Counted from the stretch's first letter, positions 50,378-60,776 are shown. The stretch: DNA of 64,000 nucleotides from Kazachstania africana CBS 2517 (GCF_000304475.1 NC_018940.1:992001-1056000); one strand, 5' to 3'. Made by a program: numbers and translations. The notes: generated from the letters alone by a model not told the origin.

Positions 50378-51259
50378 TTAATTCTACGATTTTTTATAAG
50401 AATGAACTGGCTGGTCCACATTTGCAAAGAAATCTATAGCTTCCACACTTCCGTAACGTTCTTTATAAAAATATTGGCGAAAATTTATCAGTTTTAAATT
50501 TTATTTTTGACTAAAAAACTGTCGGTGTTGGTGTAAGAATTATTCCTAGTAAGTGAAAAGGATTTTGGTGGTGTAAGGAATACAATCCAATAAGAAAATG
50601 CCCTATAATTGGTAGAAGTCATATCATGAGATGGGAAACCGACACTTTAAGTAACAGTTATAGTTTTGTAACTATTTATTATCAGTTGGAGGTTGCCTAC
50701 CTTTTCTTTTGTCTTTTTCGCGTGTAAGTTTTGTTTTGCCAATATTGTCATTTTTTAAGCAACTAGCTACAAAACATAAAAACCTTGAAAAATAAACTTT
50801 GACAGTTTTGGCATTCTACTGGTGACAAGACTGTTTATAAAATACAGAACAGTACAAATTTAACAATGTAGCTTGTGTTCTTCATAACTAAGTTTTTTCC
50901 CTTTGATACATCTAGCGATATAACATGATATTGCCGAACATATCTAGCGCCATGGAAAAACTTACACTATTTACCCAAGATTATACTTCAACGAAATGCT
51001 AAACTTTTCATGATGATGATATATACGTTTTAATGAGTGCCTGGCAAAGAAGCCCAAGGAAGTAATATATATGTTACGGTTCTTCGAAACTTGAAGCACT
51101 TCTACATAATTTTTTTGTATCCTCCGGAGTGAGCTAAGCTGACGGCTTCTGCCTTGATATCAATATCACTTCCTATTTTACAAGCTTTTAAAAATATATG
51201 GTTCACTATATATTATGTAAAATATCGTTTTCTACATAATATTCATGCATTATGGTTGA
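50378..51259. other. Intergenic region between tRNA-Ser and RRP9
   Basis: This 882-bp AT-rich spacer is upstream of tRNA-Ser and downstream of RRP9, so no protein-gene promoter is required here. I see no coding frame of note, LTR ends, or C/D-box pair. Its length suggests either a noncoding RNA or remains of a retrotransposon next to the tRNA, but nothing is recognisable. Confidence 0.45.
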
Positions 51260-52975
51260 TTATAGGCGTATTTGCTCAATCACAGCAGAATAAATACCAT
51301 TTCTTGCTCCTGGCACTTTTTCAATCCACTTACCCAACTTATGTTCTTTACTAACACTGGCAAGGATACGGAAAGTTTCTTTGCCATGTCTACCGTTCTC
51401 AACCACTTGGATTTTGGTCACCACACCCTTACAATTCTGAAGTTCTCCTAAAAGTTTGAATCCCCTCATATTTTCTTCTATTTTCCAGACTCTTAAGGAA
51501 CCATCCCATGAACCGGAGACGAATATATTTGAATATGGAATTGCATGTACAGCTGTAATCCAGTAAGGATGAGTTAGTTTTTCATTCTGTAATTGCTGTT
51601 TTCTTAAGTTTTCACTTGCTTCACCCGATATTTTATCCGCTTCTGGAGCTGGCCTTACTCCATGTGCTGTTCTTACTGTATATATAGGCTTCTTTTTTGA
51701 TAGAGACCACAATGATATGTTACCATTATCAGAACCTGTAATAAAGTGCGAATCATCCACCATAGTCACAACGTCAATACTACCTTCAGTGTAGAAAGTG
51801 GGTGCAAGGCTTTCATCAGGATATATCAATTCTTCTTCTTCATTTTGCGTAGCATTTTCTCTCATCCACTTTTTTAATAACTTTTCTGGGTCCTCACCAC
51901 CTCTGAAAGTCAGTCTCGTTTCATCTGGAATTTTCCAAAGCATGGCTGTTCTGTCACGAGAGCCAACTGTTACACATCTTTCCATTGCTAAAGAAGCTAT
52001 GTCAACTACTGTATCTTGGTGTCCATACAATGTTTCTAACTGAGAAAATTGATTAATCGAATATGTTCTGATTTTGTAATCAGCACATGCAACGTATAGT
52101 TGATCACTGTTTTTTCTGAACGTCAATGACATAACTTGACCCCTACGATCTTTAGTAGGGATTACCTTGATAGGAGAAAGTGATTCGGCACTCCATACAA
52201 TTAATTTTTTATCTCTACCACCAGTGACAACATATTTGCCGTCAGGTGAGGTGGCTACAGCCAATATTTCATCATAGTGCCCTTCGGTTGTGTTTTCGTA
52301 CTCATTTTTGCCTTCAGGGACGAATTTGACACCACCTTTATTATATTTAAGCTTCTTTGGTCTTTTCGTGAAGTCTGTAACATCATATTTTGTTAATTGT
52401 AGATCTTTGCTTACTGTATATGCGAAAATTTTCCCTTTACTTTTGGAACCTAATTGATTTGGACCATCTACAGTGAATTTGTTTGATTCAGATTGGAAAC
52501 AGCTAATACATGTGGGATTCTTTTCACCAATTCTCGTAAAACTTACCTTGGATTCCGACAGTAATAATTTGTCCGCAATGAATCTATAGACACGACCCTG
52601 TTGTTCTGCAACATCCTGCTTAAGTCTTGATGCAATTATATCTTTGTCCAGATCGCCTGCATCAAAATTATTATAATCGTCGACTTCAGTTACTAGTCCA
52701 TTCTCAGCTTCTTCGCCGGCCATCATTTCACTTCTGATCGCGCTAGCCTCATATTTTAAATTTTCTAGATATTGTTTAGCTAGTCTTCTTCTCTTATCTG
52801 CTGGATTTTCCCCTTCAAACTCTTCATCAGAGCCTATGTCGTTGTCTACATCACTGAGAACATTGTTCTCTTCACTAGATGATATGTCTGTGATGTCCTC
52901 ATCTACTGCATTTGTAGGAAGTTCATTATCCTTTCTACCCCTCTTCGTCCCTCTTGGAGCAATGTTCTGTGACAT
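51260..52975 (-). CDS. RRP9: U3 snoRNP WD40 protein Rrp9
   Basis: Rrp9 (human U3-55K) is the U3 snoRNA-specific WD40 protein required for early 18S rRNA processing. The 571-aa protein (S. cerevisiae 573) has an acidic N-terminus (1-60) with KRRRLAKQYLENLK, which is conserved in the family. Seven WD40 blades follow (about 140-565), with VTGGRDKKLIVWS, ITGSDNGNISLWS and VSGSWDGSLRVWK clearly readable. PAC and two RRPE motifs lie 95-140 bp upstream, matching co-regulation with ribosome-biogenesis genes. Confidence 0.96.
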   Translation of the reverse strand: MSQNIAPRGTKRGRKDNELPTNAVDEDITDISSSEENNVLSDVDNDIGSDEEFEGENPADKRRRLAKQYLENLKYEASAIRSEMMAGEEAENGLVTEVDDYNNFDAGDLDKDIIASRLKQDVAEQQGRVYRFIADKLLLSESKVSFTRIGEKNPTCISCFQSESNKFTVDGPNQLGSKSKGKIFAYTVSKDLQLTKYDVTDFTKRPKKLKYNKGGVKFVPEGKNEYENTTEGHYDEILAVATSPDGKYVVTGGRDKKLIVWSAESLSPIKVIPTKDRRGQVMSLTFRKNSDQLYVACADYKIRTYSINQFSQLETLYGHQDTVVDIASLAMERCVTVGSRDRTAMLWKIPDETRLTFRGGEDPEKLLKKWMRENATQNEEEELIYPDESLAPTFYTEGSIDVVTMVDDSHFITGSDNGNISLWSLSKKKPIYTVRTAHGVRPAPEADKISGEASENLRKQQLQNEKLTHPYWITAVHAIPYSNIFVSGSWDGSLRVWKIEENMRGFKLLGELQNCKGVVTKIQVVENGRHGKETFRILASVSKEHKLGKWIEKVPGARNGIYSAVIEQIRL

Positions 52976-53445
52976 GCTAATTAGTTCTTGCTACTGTAAG
53001 TGAGATAAGATGAGTATAAACGAATTCTTTAGTGGTTTGAATAGGCATTGACATGTAGTCTCCGTTTAAGCTCATCGCAAAACTAAATTTTCAGATTTTT
53101 CCAAAATTTTTCAGATCGTAGCGTACGAATTATAGATCACGTGGGGTTAAAAAATAGAGATTTTCAGCGGCATTTGGCACTATGAAAAGTGTCTGCTACT
53201 ATGCAAATGCTAGTAAGTGTTCCCTGTCATGTATTTACTCCTTTTCCCCCAAAAAAGTAATGTAATATCATGGCCTTCACTTTACATCTTCTATATAATC
53301 GTTCATTTAAGCAAAATTGCAAAGTAGGTTAGGAGGAAATTGATTATATTTTCTACACAGTAATCAAGCTTCAATAAGAAGGTAGAACGGAAAAACTTTT
53401 CATCATATTTTGAAATGAGAAGCTGCAGTCCATTCAATTTTCATA
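52976..53445. other. RRP9 promoter / CTF4 3' region
   Basis: This spacer separates two minus-strand genes. Besides the PAC/RRPE cluster (53071-53113) it contains the E-box TCACGTG at 53137-53143, a Cbf1-type site. No gene is seen. Confidence 0.55.
53071..53113 (-). promoter_or_regulatory. PAC + two RRPE motifs, RRP9 promoter
   Basis: CTCATCGC (53071-53078) is the reverse complement of PAC GCGATGAG. AAATTTTCA (53085-53093) and AAAATTTTTCA (53103-53113) are RRPEs. They lie 96-138 bp upstream of the RRP9 ATG in the classic ribosome-biogenesis promoter layout. Confidence 0.8.
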
Positions 53446-56265
53446 TTAAATGTTGTTCATCTGTTCCTCAAATCTCGCCTCCCTTATATCGTTGACTTTC
53501 TTCATTAATGCCATCATTTCAGCTCTTTCAGAAATCTTAGCTGCCGCAGTTAATGCTTTATCTTGCTTCAATTCTCTAGCTAACGACAATGCTCTTGCTG
53601 CATTTTGCTCCGAGCAAGCCACGGCGAATAATCTTAACAATGATTTGTCATATGCACCATTTAAGGATGCCAAAATGTCCTGTTCGTTACCATATAATTC
53701 TCCATCATTTTCCAAGGTATCTGTAAGCAACGTGGAGAGAATCTTTGAACGAAGCAGCTCCTCTTCAGCGGCCATATTTACCGGTACCACGATTTCTTTC
53801 TCCACTTTTTGCTCCTCATCGGACTCATCATGGAATGCGTCTTCTTCCTTTTGCAATCTCTCCTTGTGCTCTTGTAGTAGTTGTGCTTTAACTAAGATGG
53901 GTATTCTAATTTCCATTTCTGAAGGAAGAGGTAATGGAAATTCAGGCCAAATATGTTTACCTTTTACCAGTATACAGTTAAGTGTATCATAACTCAAACC
54001 CAATGGCCAAACGTGGACATCATTATTTTCTTTACCGCCGGCCATTTTCCAAATTTCCATAGAACTATCTAGTACAGGCACCCATCTACTTTGAAGAGAA
54101 GATCTCCATTTATTAAGTACGAGAAGCACACCGTCAGCACCAAAAATACAGGGATCACCATAAATAGAAAAGAACAAACTCCTTATACCCATTGGATTGA
54201 ACTTTTCGAAATTGGTATCAAACTCCTCATCTATATTAAGACTGAACGAAGGCAATGATATTGGCAACGAGCATTCTCTTTGATAATACTTTGAGGCTGA
54301 GGGAGTTTGTTCGAATAAAGAATATGAAACTCCATGAAACTGAGAAAAATGAACTGAAAAGATTTTATATTCATGCGCAGTCAATGCTACTATAGGTGAC
54401 ATTTTTTCAATTGCCAATGGAACTGCAAACTCATTGAAGATTCTAACATAACCTAGGGATGTTCCTACTATGATTAATTTCGGTGTGGCCGCAATCGACG
54501 TGATCCTCTCATCCTTCGATAGTGGAATAAGTTTTGTCCAGTTAGAATGCGTGCTGTCATGTGGTCTATACTGCAACTGACCTGTTTTAGATTGCGCAAA
54601 CAAGGTTCCAATTTCGTTCAAGTAGCAGACATCGTAGCCAAAAACGTCTTCGAAGTGATATTCACTAAACTTTCCTATATCGAAAAATGACACAGTTATA
54701 CTATTTTGTTCACTATTGCGGACGGTCGAGACATAGCCAATAGTATTCATGGTCAGATAACGCCTATCAGTTGAACCGAATGGGGTTGCACCAGGAGAAA
54801 TTGGTCGGTAGTGAAAATGAGATGATCTATCTTGAACAAAATTTACCGCGTTATTTCGACGATAGGAATGTTTATCGTTGTATGTAGCATTATTTAATTT
54901 TTTAGCGTTTGTAACATATCCTGCACCATCATCATCATCTATAAAATCCTCCTCGTCATCGAAATGATACTTTCTCTTGCTTTCATTTTCATTGACATCA
55001 GAAAACAAAGTACCAGAGTCAGCAGCATCATTATCATTTTCATTCTCCTCCCCATTAGATTCTTCGGCCATATCATTTACGTGATTTTCTCCAGAGCGTG
55101 ATTCAAGTGCATTTTCGAGTTCCGAATCTGAATCAACAAAGAGACCATTCTTTGATTTTGGTTTTAAACTTGAGCTTTCTCTGCTTGCTAATGGTTCTGT
55201 TAAATTTAAGGATTCGGCCACACTTTGAACTGTCAAAACAGCACCGGACCAAGTACCCAATATAATATCCATATCATTTTTACTGGCATTAGCTTTCCAT
55301 ATTATGTTGGTAATTTTTTGTTTGAATTGGTGAGTATAATGAATCTGAGAAGTTTGCCAATTCCAAACAGTTAATTTATTTTCCAGGTCAATTGCTGCCA
55401 AATAATTACCATGGACAGTATCGAATTGTAAATCAATAAATTTGGAATTCAAATGACTTAAATTACTAACCGTCTTAATCAAGGAATAATCATTGATTGT
55501 AAATATCTTGATTGTGGAGTCTTTACAAGGTAGTGCAAAATATAGTCCGTTAGGATGCCATGCTGCACGAGTAGAAATCCTATTCTCTTCACAGAATTCT
55601 GGATCAGTGATTTTTTCTTCATCCAAATTGTTATCTAAATCACTGTCACTATCATCCCCCTCGTCTAATACCTGATTCAATAGCTTGTCTTGAATTGTAG
55701 CATTATAAGCATTTTCTGGGATATAACCGGGCAATTCATGAACTTTATTTGGTTTTGTTGATGTCATTGAGTAGAAAGACACTACGCCATTGATTGTCGA
55801 TACGGCGAGGATGTTAGTCTTTGGAGTATAAGATAATTGAGAAATCTGCTCATCAGTCTTAATAGTAGCCTTTGTGTTATCACTATCGCTGCCTAAATCG
55901 ACAATTGTCAGTTCCAAATCATCACCACCAAGTACACACATTTTCCCAGAATGTACAACAGCAGAATCACGTAAAGGTAACGCCGATCTGTATATCAAAG
56001 ATTCCTTTGGTTCAGTGAAACAATAATTGAATGCATCACCCTTTGAAGTTGTTATGATAAAATTCGCTATGCCACTACCCCTGATAGAGGTCAAATCTTT
56101 CACAATTTCTATGACTTCTGGCTCCTCTTCTGGGTTATTTGTCTTAAGAATCTTTGTCATACCATTCTTGTTAGCAACGCACAATAAGTTATTGTCTTCT
56201 GCTAAACTGATTAAGGTTTTTCCACCATAATCGAACACCGTCTTTTCGACTACAGTAACAGACAT
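53446..56265 (-). CDS. CTF4: Replisome hub protein Ctf4
   Basis: Ctf4 is the trimeric adaptor that links the CMG helicase (GINS) to Pol alpha and other clients and supports sister cohesion. ATG 56265 gives 939 aa (S. cerevisiae 927). The frame opens eight codons earlier from a TTG only. Layout: N-terminal WD40 propeller (about 1-330), an acidic disordered linker (360-450), then the SepB/Ctf4 propeller (about 475-800) and the C-terminal helical bundle (800-939) that binds client CIP-box peptides. Two MCBs in the divergent promoter with NUP57 fit G1/S expression, as known for S. cerevisiae CTF4. Confidence 0.95.
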   Translation of the reverse strand: MSVTVVEKTVFDYGGKTLISLAEDNNLLCVANKNGMTKILKTNNPEEEPEVIEIVKDLTSIRGSGIANFIITTSKGDAFNYCFTEPKESLIYRSALPLRDSAVVHSGKMCVLGGDDLELTIVDLGSDSDNTKATIKTDEQISQLSYTPKTNILAVSTINGVVSFYSMTSTKPNKVHELPGYIPENAYNATIQDKLLNQVLDEGDDSDSDLDNNLDEEKITDPEFCEENRISTRAAWHPNGLYFALPCKDSTIKIFTINDYSLIKTVSNLSHLNSKFIDLQFDTVHGNYLAAIDLENKLTVWNWQTSQIHYTHQFKQKITNIIWKANASKNDMDIILGTWSGAVLTVQSVAESLNLTEPLASRESSSLKPKSKNGLFVDSDSELENALESRSGENHVNDMAEESNGEENENDNDAADSGTLFSDVNENESKRKYHFDDEEDFIDDDDGAGYVTNAKKLNNATYNDKHSYRRNNAVNFVQDRSSHFHYRPISPGATPFGSTDRRYLTMNTIGYVSTVRNSEQNSITVSFFDIGKFSEYHFEDVFGYDVCYLNEIGTLFAQSKTGQLQYRPHDSTHSNWTKLIPLSKDERITSIAATPKLIIVGTSLGYVRIFNEFAVPLAIEKMSPIVALTAHEYKIFSVHFSQFHGVSYSLFEQTPSASKYYQRECSLPISLPSFSLNIDEEFDTNFEKFNPMGIRSLFFSIYGDPCIFGADGVLLVLNKWRSSLQSRWVPVLDSSMEIWKMAGGKENNDVHVWPLGLSYDTLNCILVKGKHIWPEFPLPLPSEMEIRIPILVKAQLLQEHKERLQKEEDAFHDESDEEQKVEKEIVVPVNMAAEEELLRSKILSTLLTDTLENDGELYGNEQDILASLNGAYDKSLLRLFAVACSEQNAARALSLARELKQDKALTAAAKISERAEMMALMKKVNDIREARFEEQMNNI

Positions 56266-56721
56266 ATCCACCAAGATGCAATTCTTCAATTCTGTCTCTC
56301 TACTTTATCTTAGAAAGGCTCCTTTTGCTTGTTTTAATTGAACTGATATAAAGTTTACGCGTCTAATGACATATATCTTGAATCTACGCGTTCTGCTATG
56401 AAAGTGACATAAAATACATAGAAAACAGAGGAAAAAAACATCGCTTTTACGGCATAGCAATATTCATTCCAAGAACGCATGATCTCACTAAAAGTGGTTG
56501 CAAACGTACCAAATCCAATTACCTTGTCGATCGATTTTAACAACTTTCTTTACGAGTTTTATTAAAATTGCACTATAATATATCGCTTTCAACGGCAAAG
56601 CGTCTCATTTATTGGCTATTAAAAAATTTGTAGCTGAAAGCAAAAAAAAAATAAAGCAGAGTTTCTAGGTAACTGAAGTTAGTGTCATAGATCAATTGAG
56701 CCGATATACACGAGGTTAGAT
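56266..56721. other. Divergent promoter region, CTF4 / NUP57
   Basis: This 456-bp spacer contains two MCBs close to the CTF4 side (listed separately) and an A-run at about 56643-56651. A 62-codon minus-strand frame at 56355-56543 is not supported. In S. cerevisiae CTF4 and NUP57 are on different chromosomes, so a rearrangement breakpoint lies here. Confidence 0.55.
56357..56391. promoter_or_regulatory. Two MCB elements, CTF4 promoter
   Basis: ACGCGT occurs at 56357-56362 and again at 56386-56391, 29 bp apart and 92-126 bp upstream of the CTF4 ATG. Paired MCBs at this distance are the usual arrangement in MBF targets. Confidence 0.85.
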
Positions 56722-58332
56722 ATGTTGAATTTAGGTGGAGGTTCGAATAACGCTACTACAGGCCTTGGGGGATCAACCTTTGGCGCTGCTAAGCCGGCCA
56801 CTGGGGGATTTTCTTTTGGTAGCAACAATAATGCGGCATCTACAACTGGAACTGGATTATTTGGGAGTAACACACAACAGCAGGCCAATTCTAATACTGG
56901 AGGACTATTTGGATCTAAACCGGCTGGTACTGCCACCGGTGGTGGTCTCTTTGGTCAGCAGAATTCTACTGCCCCGGCATCTAGTACAACAGGAGGACTT
57001 TTTGGTCAACCGTCAAATACGAACGCTACTTCGGGTGGCCTTTTTGGGCAACAGTCCAATACAAATGCTCCATCAGGTGGTCTTTTTGGAGCAAAGCCTA
57101 GTGGACTAACAACAACAACTCAAACTTCTGGCGGGTTATTTGGAAACCAGCCGGCAGCTCATACTACAGGTGGAGGCCTTTTCGGTCAACAGAACAACGC
57201 CACCACTGCACCATCTACCGGAGGTCTTTTTGGTACCACGCAAGCTGGTACGACTTCTACTGGATTATTCGGTCAGCAACAGCAACAACAACAGCCTGCA
57301 ACTGGCGGCTTATTTGGATCTAAACCAGCTACGGGAGGTCTATTTGGCCAGAGTATCTCGCAGCCCCAACAAACTAATGTCCCTGCAACAGCTACGAATA
57401 GCATCACCTCTACACAACCATCTTTCGCTTGGTCATCACAACAAGCTTCCGTATCACAACAACCTCAGGTTCCTTCCGCATTAAGCAACTTAAATGTTCA
57501 AGCAAATAATACACAACCAATACTAGCAATGCAACAACAACAAAATGCTAATTATCCAAATCAAATACAGGAACAAATAACGAAATGTAAAGAATCATGG
57601 GATCCATCATCATACAAAAGTAAATTGCGAACATATGTCTATAATAAAGTGAATGAAACGGAAGCAATCTTATATAACAAGCCCAATAATGCTATACAAG
57701 AAGAATGGGATCATGCTATTGAAAATAAACCTAACAATCAAGTCATACCGGTACAGATCTTTGGGTTCGAAGATCTAAACCAACGTAATAGATTACAGAT
57801 TGAAAATGTTGCACAAATTAGACTTATTTTGAAAGAAATGCTAGATAGGAACACCTCATTACAACAGCGACATGAACTAGAAACTGCTTCAAGAATATTA
57901 AAAGTAGATTCAAAAAATATCGAAATCGAAAGAAGAATATTGAAAGTAGCATCCCAATTGGCAATATTGAAAAATAGAGGATTGCCACTAACCATTGGCG
58001 AAGAGAAAATGTGGGGCCAATTCAAACATTTATTGGATAAAAGTAATGATCCTGCTGGGCTAGGTAAAAGTAACGAATTATGGGCGAGGTTAGCCGTTCT
58101 GAAAGAACGAGCTAAAAGCCTTTCAGATAAATTAGATAATACTATGCTTGTCATTAATGAAAATGGCGGCAATGAGATCAAACAAAAAAGAGACAGTACA
58201 GATGATACTAGCGAAATTAAAATAGATAAGATAGCCCACATTTTAAGCAATCAACAACGTGGTATCTCTTACTTAAACGACATTTTGGAAAAAGATAATG
58301 CATCAATCGATGAAAGACTAAAGAAGAAATGA
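56722..58332 (+). CDS. NUP57: GLFG nucleoporin Nup57
   Basis: Nup57 is a central-channel nucleoporin of the Nsp1-Nup49-Nup57 complex that forms the permeability barrier. The 536-aa protein (S. cerevisiae 541) has an N-terminal FG domain (1-235) with more than ten GLFG or FG repeats separated by Gly/Thr/Gln/Asn spacers. A linker containing TQPSFAW follows, then the C-terminal coiled-coil segments (about 275-536) beginning near QIQEQITKCKESWDP and including KVNETEAILYNKP and AGLGKSNELWARLAVLKERAK. These C-terminal sequences identify Nup57 rather than Nup49. Confidence 0.95.
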   Translation: MLNLGGGSNNATTGLGGSTFGAAKPATGGFSFGSNNNAASTTGTGLFGSNTQQQANSNTGGLFGSKPAGTATGGGLFGQQNSTAPASSTTGGLFGQPSNTNATSGGLFGQQSNTNAPSGGLFGAKPSGLTTTTQTSGGLFGNQPAAHTTGGGLFGQQNNATTAPSTGGLFGTTQAGTTSTGLFGQQQQQQQPATGGLFGSKPATGGLFGQSISQPQQTNVPATATNSITSTQPSFAWSSQQASVSQQPQVPSALSNLNVQANNTQPILAMQQQQNANYPNQIQEQITKCKESWDPSSYKSKLRTYVYNKVNETEAILYNKPNNAIQEEWDHAIENKPNNQVIPVQIFGFEDLNQRNRLQIENVAQIRLILKEMLDRNTSLQQRHELETASRILKVDSKNIEIERRILKVASQLAILKNRGLPLTIGEEKMWGQFKHLLDKSNDPAGLGKSNELWARLAVLKERAKSLSDKLDNTMLVINENGGNEIKQKRDSTDDTSEIKIDKIAHILSNQQRGISYLNDILEKDNASIDERLKKK

Positions 58333-58373
58333 TCGATTTGTTAATTATCTAAATATGTACATATGTATAAATT

Positions 58374-59072
58374 TCAAAATTTTTTAAATCCATTGAGCAA
58401 GATATCTAATCTTTGGGAATCTCGTGAATTCATTTTCGTCATTTCATTGAAATCATTCCTTCTATCAAAGCCATACAACCAGCGGCGCATTGAATCAGGT
58501 AAAGAGTCAAAGTTGTTGAAATGTTCCCACTCCAACCTCACAATTGCCTCATTTCCAATGACTGGTTCTGAGAGGGAGTGTGATTTGTATGTGTTGTCTT
58601 GACTGTGTCTCAATGGTGAATCATTCAAATTTATAGAAATCTTTTCATTATTTGTAGTTAACAGGAAATCTGAAGGGGATTTTGAAAATATCCATGGTCC
58701 AATCATTATGTCGGAATCTGGCCTTTTATTATTCCAGCTTTCCCTAAGTTGCTGGTACAATGATCCCATCGTAAGCTTATCGTCCTTTTGACTGCCACGG
58801 GCCATACATATTCCCCTAATATTATAGACTATATGTGATAAGGTCGTTATGTTTTTAGAACTCAGTATCAATTGTAAGTTTGGATTATATCTATTAAATG
58901 AAAAGGCTATGCTTTGCATATTGTTTGAAGAGCAATATAAGACATTACAGAGCTTCTTCAGTTCAGTGTAAATCAATCTATGCGTATCAAATGGAGTAAA
59001 CCTGGATCTTTTTAAGGTGCGTACATTCAATTGGAGACATATGAGCTCATTATTTAGGAATTTGCACGACAT
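58374..59072 (-). CDS. MSS18: Probable mitochondrial intron splicing factor Mss18
   Basis: The assignment rests mainly on position. In S. cerevisiae MSS18 (YPR134W) lies between CTF4 and TOM5, which is the arrangement here apart from NUP57. The 232-aa product is somewhat shorter than the 268 aa of Mss18, which is needed for splicing of intron aI5-beta of COX1. No domain or clear targeting sequence is recognisable. The N-terminus (MSCKFLNNELICLQLNVRTLKRSRF) is basic and moderately hydrophobic, and the C-terminus contains WEHFNNFDSLPDSMRRWLYGF. Fast evolution of this gene would fit the uninformative sequence. Confidence 0.6.
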   Translation of the reverse strand: MSCKFLNNELICLQLNVRTLKRSRFTPFDTHRLIYTELKKLCNVLYCSSNNMQSIAFSFNRYNPNLQLILSSKNITTLSHIVYNIRGICMARGSQKDDKLTMGSLYQQLRESWNNKRPDSDIMIGPWIFSKSPSDFLLTTNNEKISINLNDSPLRHSQDNTYKSHSLSEPVIGNEAIVRLEWEHFNNFDSLPDSMRRWLYGFDRRNDFNEMTKMNSRDSQRLDILLNGFKKF

Positions 59073-59220
59073 ACCGTCCTCAAAGTGTTCTTGCGGCCCT
59101 TTTTGTTGTGAATTATTTTTTATATCAAATGGTAACTTGATTATAACAATAAATTTGATATATAATGCTCATTACTTGAAATATATACAGGATCGAAGGA
59201 AAAAAGTTTCTGAACTATAA

Positions 59221-59373
59221 TCATTTCCATTGTTTTTTGACAAAATGCCAAACTATTGGGGATACCCATAATACAACAGATGCGACTGCTGCATTTCTTA
59301 ATGTCTTATTCGTTTGTTCTTCATGCATTCTCTTCTCTTCTTCAGATATTTCTTGCTGCGGTAAACCAAACAT
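59221..59373 (-). CDS. TOM5: TOM complex subunit Tom5
   Basis: Tom5 is the small tail-anchored subunit of the mitochondrial outer-membrane translocase. The 50-aa product equals the S. cerevisiae length and is clearly homologous: MFGLPQQEISEEEKRMHEEQ at the start, then a membrane segment (AAVASVVLWVSPIVWHFV) and KKQWK at the end. I chose ATG 59373. The frame stays open 59 codons upstream to another ATG at 59550, 12 bp from the SPN1 start, but the family begins at MFGLPQQ. Confidence 0.95.
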   Translation of the reverse strand: MFGLPQQEISEEEKRMHEEQTNKTLRNAAVASVVLWVSPIVWHFVKKQWK

Positions 59374-59561
59374 TGTCGTATTTGTACTCTTAGTGTGGCC
59401 TAATAGGACGTCTTTTGCTTCAACTTTTTGCTGTTTTGATTTAGCAAGAGCTTGATAATTTTTTATTCTAAGGCTTCTTATTTTTAAAATTAAGAAAAAT
59501 TTCAAATGTAGAAGAAAACATAGAAACGTAAGCAAAATAGAAGAATTCATTAGTAAGAAGG

Positions 59562-60776
59562 ATGGATCCAGATCATAGTATTAATATTAATAATACATCA
59601 AACGTCGTTGAGGAAGCTCAAATTAATGAGATTCAGACGCCTTCTGTGGAGCCAATAACATTCGATAATAACGGGAATGAACCTGCCGTTCAAGACGGTG
59701 ACCATCATGCGTCTAAGTCAAATACTGAAGAAAATGATGTTGTAGTAGATAGGGCCATCATAGATAACATCCCTGTGGAGGATGATGCTCCAGTCGAGAG
59801 AAAACGTAAACATATTGCTTCTGGGAATGATTCAGAAGAAGATTCAGAGGAGGAAAATAATCAGGTTGATACGACGCCAGAAGTAGACACAGGCAGACCA
59901 ATGACTAAACGTCAAGAGTTAGAAGATAGATTAGATAGGCTATTGAAAAAGCCAAAAGTCAGAAGGTCAAGAAGAGATGAAGATGATTTAGAGCAATATT
60001 TAGACGAAAAAATTTTAAGACTTAAGGATGAAATGAATATTGCTGCTCAAATGGATATAGAAACCTTGAATAAGAGGATTGAAACTGGTAATACCTCTTT
60101 AATTGCTATCCAGAAAGTCAGACTGTTACCAAAGGTAGAAAGCATACTATCGAAGGCAAATTTAGCAGATACTATTTTAGATAATAATCTTCTACAGAGT
60201 GTCAGAATCTGGCTGGAACCATTACCCGATGGATCTCTGCCATCTTTTGAAATTCAAAAGTCACTCTTTGCTGCTATCAAAGATTTACCAATAAAAACAG
60301 AACATTTAAAAGAAAGTGGACTCGGTAGGGTGATGATCTTTTATACCAAATCCAAACGTGTGGAACCACAGTTATCTAGAATGGCTGATAGACTAATTGC
60401 GGAATGGACAAGACCCATCATTGGGGCATCTGATAATTATAGAGATCTAAGAATTACCAAATTAGAATTTGACTATGAAAGATCAAGAAAGAAATCTGCA
60501 TTAGACTCAGCTATCAGCAGAAAGAGAAAACTTAATAAAACCAACAGCGCTACTGGCGAAAGATCAAATACGCAAACATTATATGAGCAAGCTGCTGCAA
60601 GAAGAAATAGGGCAGCTGCACCTGCACAAACGACAACAGATTATAAATACGCCCCTGTCAGCAACCTAAGCGCCATACAAAATAATGCAAGGACTACTGG
60701 TGTTGGCTCTACTTTAACCAATAATGATATGTACAAGAGATTAAATGCAAGTCTCCATAAAAACAAGAAGAAATAG
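59562..60776 (+). CDS. SPN1: Transcription elongation factor Spn1 (Iws1)
   Basis: Spn1/Iws1 binds Spt6 and RNA polymerase II and acts in elongation, chromatin maintenance and post-recruitment regulation. The 404-aa protein (S. cerevisiae 410) has an acidic disordered N-terminus (1-120), a TFIIS N-terminal-like helical core (about 145-300) with LPDGSLPSFEIQKSLFAAI and LKESGLGRVMIFYTKSKR, and a basic disordered C-terminus. The TOM5-SPN1-RPS23 order is that of YPR132-133. Confidence 0.95.
   Translation: MDPDHSININNTSNVVEEAQINEIQTPSVEPITFDNNGNEPAVQDGDHHASKSNTEENDVVVDRAIIDNIPVEDDAPVERKRKHIASGNDSEEDSEEENNQVDTTPEVDTGRPMTKRQELEDRLDRLLKKPKVRRSRRDEDDLEQYLDEKILRLKDEMNIAAQMDIETLNKRIETGNTSLIAIQKVRLLPKVESILSKANLADTILDNNLLQSVRIWLEPLPDGSLPSFEIQKSLFAAIKDLPIKTEHLKESGLGRVMIFYTKSKRVEPQLSRMADRLIAEWTRPIIGASDNYRDLRITKLEFDYERSRKKSALDSAISRKRKLNKTNSATGERSNTQTLYEQAAARRNRAAAPAQTTTDYKYAPVSNLSAIQNNARTTGVGSTLTNNDMYKRLNASLHKNKKK

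Noticed and set aside
50378..51259. Possible snoRNA or other noncoding RNA in the spacer beyond tRNA-Ser
   Set aside because: No paired C/D boxes or clear H/ACA hairpins were found by eye; a covariance search would be needed.
53450..53992. 180-codon plus-strand frame over the CTF4 3' end
   Set aside because: It is a Ser-rich antisense shadow of the CTF4 coding sequence.
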